A stretch of 9,391 nt of DNA from Cellvibrionales bacterium UBA2511 (GTDB lineage Bacteria; Pseudomonadota; Gammaproteobacteria; Pseudomonadales; Porticoccaceae): assembly GCA_002341315.1 (NCBI GenBank), contig DDNV01000055.1, positions 7,295 to 16,685 on the forward strand. The letters run 5' to 3'. Shown here piece by piece: positions 6,098 through 9,391 of this stretch; within the stretch, counting starts at the first letter, position 1; each line of letters starts with the position of its first letter. The notes beneath the pieces were generated by a model. That model searched no databases and had not been told where the DNA came from. It saw nothing but the letters and a program-made list of their open reading frames with translations. Made by a program: the position numbers and the translations under genes.

Positions 6098-6478
6098 ATG
6101 AATAATCAATCCGTTAGGCAACTGGTCTGCTATATACTGGTTTCCATGGTGATGTTCGCTGGACTGGTGAGTCAGTCCCATGCGGTGATGGTGGGTACCG
6201 ATACGGTTGCCGCTGAGGTGGCTTCCGATCTGGGTCGTGAAGAAATCAAAGACCTTCTGGCTCGTCAGGATGTATCCGATAAACTGACCAGCCTGGGTGT
6301 TGATATTGCCGATGTCAGTGATCGGGTGGACTCAATGAGCGACGCGGAGGTCGCCGAGCTGAACCAGCAGATGGCCGACCTGCCTGCAGGGGGCGCTTTG
6401 GGTACAATCGCATTGGTATTGTTGATCCTGATTCTGCTTGATGTTGCCGGGGTGACCGATATCTTCCCCGGTGTCTAA
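6098..6478 (+). CDS. PA2779-family small exported protein (unknown function) with C-terminal LPAGG-hydrophobic helix
   Basis: This encodes 126 residues and is recognised as a PA2779 family protein. A signal peptide (hydrophobic core about 10-24) has a likely SHA cleavage site at about residue 29, followed by VMVGTDTV, characteristic of the family. The middle (about 36-93) is acidic, helical and heptad-like, probably a short coiled coil, with DVSDKLTSLGVDIADVSDRV in the family pattern. The end carries LPAGG (95-99), a strongly hydrophobic stretch (100-115) and a short tail TDIFPGV without positive charge. The start follows GGGAG with 7-base spacing. It precedes a PA2778-like peptidase, as in Pseudomonas. 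No function is established; association with the neighbouring peptidase, as substrate or partner, is inference. Confidence 0.88.
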   Translation: MNNQSVRQLVCYILVSMVMFAGLVSQSHAVMVGTDTVAAEVASDLGREEIKDLLARQDVSDKLTSLGVDIADVSDRVDSMSDAEVAELNQQMADLPAGGALGTIALVLLILILLDVAGVTDIFPGV

Positions 6479-6505
6479 AATTGGCTCACAGTAGTCCGGC
6501 CTTTC

Positions 6506-6537
6506 AAAAACACGCGATGACCTCGCGTGTTTTTTTT
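6506..6537 (+). terminator. Strong intrinsic terminator or attenuator overlapping the start of the PA2778-like gene
   Basis: CACGCG (6511-6516) pairs perfectly with CGCGTG (6524-6529) over the 7-base loop ATGACCT. The stem is flanked by A5 (6506-6510) and T8 (6530-6537), which extend the pairing to 11 bp. It is a textbook Rho-independent terminator and works on both strands. It starts 27 bases after the stop of the PA2779-like gene. Its loop holds the probable ATG (6517-6519) of the next gene, and its T-tract encodes part of that protein's signal peptide (VFFL). Confidence 0.85.
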
Positions 6538-7449
6538 CTGTGTTCTGTTCTGCTTTCCGGGTGTGTCAGCACGCCCCAGACAGACCAGCTGCTGGCGGGG
6601 CAAGCCGAAAACAGTTCCCGGCATGCGTCCCATCACATAGAGGGAGTGCCTTTTTTTCCGCAGAACGATTATCACTGTGGTCCTGCCGCGCTGGCTACGG
6701 TGCTCTCTGTATCGGGAGTTTCTTCGGTAGTTCCCGACGACCTGGTGAGCAAGGTATATGTGCCCGACAGAAAAGGCAGTTTTCAGGTAGAAATGCTGGC
6801 TGCTGCCAGATCCTACGGGCGAATCCCCTATATTATCGAACCCCGTATCGAGCATCTGATCGGTGAAGTGCAGGCCGACAACCCGGTGCTGGTGTTACAG
6901 AATCTGGGCGTCAGCTGGTATGAGGTCTGGCATTACGCAGTCGTGGTTGGGTACGACCTGAGCAGTGAAAAACTGGTGATGCATTCCGGTGAGAAGAAGC
7001 GGCGCATGACCAGGCTGGGGGTGTTTGAACAAACCTGGCAACGCAGTGATTACTGGGGTGTGATTCTGCTGAAACCGGGGAAGTTGCCCCGGCAGGTGGA
7101 CGAACAGAAATACTTCCTTTCGGTGGTCGACTTTGGGCGCAACAATCCTGCAGTAGACGTGGAAAAAGCCTACCAGGCGGGGCTGGAACGCTGGCCGAAC
7201 AGCAAGATATTCGGGTTTGCCCTGGCCAACCTGCACTACGATATGGGCAAATTGCCGGAGGCGCTTGCCGGGTATCGGCGGTTACTCACCGTCGCCCCGG
7301 ATTTTGCCCCCGCCTATAACAATCTCGCCCAATTGCTTTCGGAACTCGGTGAACACACCGAGGCGATTGTCATGGCTGAACAGGCAGTGGCCCTGGGTGG
7401 GCCACACGCATCACTGTATCAGAAGACCCTAGACGCGCTTCGGCAGTGA
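6517..7449 (+). CDS. PA2778-family lipoprotein: C39-like cysteine peptidase domain plus TPR repeats
   Basis: This encodes 310 residues from the ATG at 6517. A lipoprotein signal (MTSR, hydrophobic stretch, LLSGC) puts the lipidated Cys at residue 16. A C39-type papain-fold domain spans about 40-190, with Gln49 and Cys54 in PQNDYHCGPAAL (oxyanion Gln and nucleophile) and His139 in WHYAVVVGYD. The usual third catalytic Asp is replaced by a VMHSG stretch, as I recall for PA2778-type proteins. TPR-like helices occupy about 215-300 (ANLHYDMGKLPEALAGYRRL, then NNLAQLLSELGEHTEAI). No ABC-transporter part is present, unlike bacteriocin exporters. It is expected on the periplasmic side of a membrane. 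No Shine-Dalgarno precedes the ATG, and an in-frame TTG at 6481 is a possible longer start. The stop lies 10 bases from the convergent RND gene. Substrate unknown. Confidence 0.9.
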   Translation: MTSRVFFLCSVLLSGCVSTPQTDQLLAGQAENSSRHASHHIEGVPFFPQNDYHCGPAALATVLSVSGVSSVVPDDLVSKVYVPDRKGSFQVEMLAAARSYGRIPYIIEPRIEHLIGEVQADNPVLVLQNLGVSWYEVWHYAVVVGYDLSSEKLVMHSGEKKRRMTRLGVFEQTWQRSDYWGVILLKPGKLPRQVDEQKYFLSVVDFGRNNPAVDVEKAYQAGLERWPNSKIFGFALANLHYDMGKLPEALAGYRRLLTVAPDFAPAYNNLAQLLSELGEHTEAIVMAEQAVALGGPHASLYQKTLDALRQ

Positions 7450-7459
7450 TCCGCCCGAT

Positions 7460-9391
7460 TTATTCTGCGGGTACATGGACTTTGCTGGTGCGTGACAGTT
7501 TTCTGAACAGCACATAGAAAACCGGGGTAAAAAACAACCCGAAAAACGTTACGCCGAGCATGCCGGAGAAAACCGCAACCCCGATATCACTGCGCATTTC
7601 AGAACCTGCACCGGTAGACAGTACCATTGGGACTACACCCATGATGAATGCGAAGGACGTCATCAGAATTGGCCGCAACCGCATCCGGCTTGACGTCACT
7701 GCAGCGTGCCAGGTATCCATGCCCTTGTGCTCCAGCTCCCGGGCAAACTCCACGATCAGAATGGCGTTTTTACTGGCCAGACCCGCCAGCACAAACAGGC
7801 TGATCTGGGTGAAGATATTGTTGTCGCCACCGGTCAGCCAGAGGCCGGCCACTGCCGACAATACTGACAATGGCACAATACTGATCACCACCAACGGCAG
7901 CACCAGGCTTTCGTACTGTGCGGCCAGCACGAGAAAGACCAGCAACAGGCATAGAGGGAAAATAAAGATGGCGGTATTGCCGCTCAGTACCTGTTGGTAG
8001 GTCAGATCTGTCCACTCAAAGGTCATGCCCAGTGGTAGTACCCTGTCGAGGATTTTGCTGATGGCATCCTGGGCCTGCCCACTGGAATAGCCGGGTGCCG
8101 CATCGCCGTTCATATCTGCCGCCAGATAGCCGTTGTAGCGAATGGCGCTTTCCGGACCGTAACTCTCCTTCATTTCCAGCACGCTGCCCAGCGGCACCAT
8201 CTCCCCCCGGTCATTTTTCACTTTGAGGTTCAAGGCGTTTTCAGGGTTGGTACGGTATTCGGCATCCGCCTGGGCAATCACCTGGTAAGTGCGGCCAAAA
8301 CGGTTGAAATCATTCACGTACAGCGAGCCGAGGTAGACCTGCATGGTATCGAAGATTTCCTTGATATCCAGGCCGAGCTGTTTTGCTTTGGTTCGGTCAA
8401 GATCGGCGTATAACTGGGGGACATTGATCTTGTAGTTGGAGTAGACATTGACCAGTGCCGGGTCCTGCCATGCGGCCTGTTGAACATTGTCCACGACTGC
8501 GGCCAACTGCTCATAGCCGAGGTTGGCGCGATCCTCAATCTGCAGTTTGAACCCGCCGGTGGTGCCGAGGCCCATCACCGGCGGTGGTGGGAATATGGCA
8601 ATAAACGCTTCCTCGATACCGGCGTATTGCATTTGCAGACGTTCGGCGATGGCCGTGGCGGACAGTTCCGGCGAATTGCGCTGGTCAAAGTTTTCCAGCG
8701 TGACAAAAACGATGCCGGCACTGGCGCTATTGGTAAAGCCGTTCACCGAAAGGCCGGGGAACTGCACGGCATTGGCGACACCCTCTTCGGCCATGGCAAT
8801 GCTGCCCATCTCCCGGATGACGGCTTCTGTGCGGGCCAGGGATGCACCGTCGGGCAGCTGCGCGAAACTGATCAGGTACTGCTTGTCCTGGGGTGGGACA
8901 AACCCCTTCGGCAGACCGCTGAAGCCAATAGCGGTCACGCCGATCAATACCAGATAAACCGCAAAAGACGTGGTTTTATGGCTCAGCAAGCCAGCGATGG
9001 ATGTGGAGTAGGCGTTGGACGATTTTTTGAAGCCGCGGTTGAACAACCGGAAGAAGCCGCCAAACAATTTGTCCATGATCCTTGTCAGGCGATCTTTGGG
9101 TGCATCCTGGCTTTTTAGCAGCAGCGCCGCCAGGGCAGGGCTCAGCGTCAGAGAGTTGAAAGCCGAGATGGTGGTTGAGATGGCGATGGTCAGGGCAAAC
9201 TGCTTGTAGAATTGGCCGGTCAGGCCGCTGATAAAGGCAATCGGCACAAATACAGCCACCAGAGTGAGCGATATCGCGATAATCGGCCCGCTGACTTCCT
9301 GCATGGCCCGGTAGGTAGCCTCGCGGGGGTCCAGCCCCTCGGAAATATTGCGCTCGACGTTCTCCACTACCACGATGGCGTCGTCCACCAC
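7460..9391 (-). CDS. RND multidrug efflux pump inner-membrane subunit (HAE1, MexF/OqxB-like), N-terminus outside window
   Basis: These are the C-terminal 643 residues of a proton-driven efflux pump of about 1050 residues; the frame is still open at the right edge. The first visible residues VVDDAIVVVENVERNI carry the two TM4 aspartates equivalent to AcrB D407/D408, which relay protons. ASKNAILIVEFARELE supplies the TM10 lysine (AcrB K940), and ILMTSFAFIMGVVPMVLSTGAGSEMR is the TM11-12 signature. The periplasmic part has GLPKGFVPPQDKQ after TM7 and IFPPPPVMGLGTTGGF, both usual for HAE1 pumps, and the last segment GMLGVTFFGLFFTPVFYVLFR is most like MexF/OqxB. Nothing follows on the same strand, so an outer-membrane channel gene, if linked, must lie upstream. 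The drug spectrum cannot be predicted. Confidence 0.95.
   Translation of the reverse strand: MVDDAIVVVENVERNISEGLDPREATYRAMQEVSGPIIAISLTLVAVFVPIAFISGLTGQFYKQFALTIAISTTISAFNSLTLSPALAALLLKSQDAPKDRLTRIMDKLFGGFFRLFNRGFKKSSNAYSTSIAGLLSHKTTSFAVYLVLIGVTAIGFSGLPKGFVPPQDKQYLISFAQLPDGASLARTEAVIREMGSIAMAEEGVANAVQFPGLSVNGFTNSASAGIVFVTLENFDQRNSPELSATAIAERLQMQYAGIEEAFIAIFPPPPVMGLGTTGGFKLQIEDRANLGYEQLAAVVDNVQQAAWQDPALVNVYSNYKINVPQLYADLDRTKAKQLGLDIKEIFDTMQVYLGSLYVNDFNRFGRTYQVIAQADAEYRTNPENALNLKVKNDRGEMVPLGSVLEMKESYGPESAIRYNGYLAADMNGDAAPGYSSGQAQDAISKILDRVLPLGMTFEWTDLTYQQVLSGNTAIFIFPLCLLLVFLVLAAQYESLVLPLVVISIVPLSVLSAVAGLWLTGGDNNIFTQISLFVLAGLASKNAILIVEFARELEHKGMDTWHAAVTSSRMRLRPILMTSFAFIMGVVPMVLSTGAGSEMRSDIGVAVFSGMLGVTFFGLFFTPVFYVLFRKLSRTSKVHVPAE

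Noticed and set aside
6481..6516. TTG 6481 as the main start of the PA2778-like gene
   Set aside because: There is no Shine-Dalgarno, and it would give an unusually long n-region before the lipobox; it is kept only as an alternative because ATG 6517 also lacks a clear ribosome site.
8480..9118. 212-codon open frame on the plus strand inside the RND pump gene
   Set aside because: It is a shadow of a strongly conserved pump frame; the translation shows no family resemblance.
1..9391. Mobile elements, CRISPR arrays, tRNA or rRNA genes, toxin-antitoxin or phage genes
   Set aside because: No transposase, regularly spaced repeats, tRNA-like cloverleaf, conserved rRNA sequence or phage-like protein was seen on either strand.

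Overview
The window looks like chromosomal housekeeping and stress-response DNA from a Gram-negative gammaproteobacterium, possibly marine. The evidence is an IbpA-type small heat-shock protein with the enterobacterial-style N-terminus (DLTPLYRSTIGFDRL), a 455-residue DegQ-type periplasmic protease, a MexF/OqxB-type RND pump, and the PA2779/PA2778 gene pair known mainly from Pseudomonas and relatives. No mobile element, CRISPR array, tRNA or rRNA was seen. The genus cannot be fixed from the sequence.

Layout, left to right. (1) The 3' part of a divergent short-chain dehydrogenase (+, 1-555) converges on a two-gene minus-strand unit: a medium-chain zinc-independent oxidoreductase (1975-2982) followed by an NSS/SNF-family sodium-coupled transporter (565-1914). 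(2) Divergent from these is a plus-strand stress block: a universal stress protein (3201-3620), an IbpA-like small heat-shock protein (3781-4248) and a DegQ-like protease (4464-5831). The ibpA-like gene has a near-consensus sigma-32 promoter and a 5' leader ending in a ROSE-type RNA thermometer that sequesters the Shine-Dalgarno. (3) Next comes a PA2779-like small secreted or membrane protein (6098-6478) followed by a PA2778-like lipoprotein with a C39-type cysteine peptidase domain and TPRs (6517-7449). A textbook intrinsic terminator lies exactly across the start of the second gene, with its ATG in the hairpin loop. (4) The right edge holds the C-terminal 60% of an RND efflux pump inner-membrane subunit on the minus strand (7460-9391), converging on the peptidase gene.

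How the genes may work together. The stress block joins a cytoplasmic USP, a cytoplasmic holdase under dual sigma-32 and thermometer control, and a periplasmic protease/chaperone, so it covers both compartments. The PA2779/PA2778 pair looks like a small envelope substrate/peptidase module: the small protein ends in LPAGG plus a hydrophobic helix, and its neighbour is a membrane-anchored C39-like protease, a family whose members often cut after double glycine. That pair and the terminator inside the start of its second gene are the least explained parts of the window.
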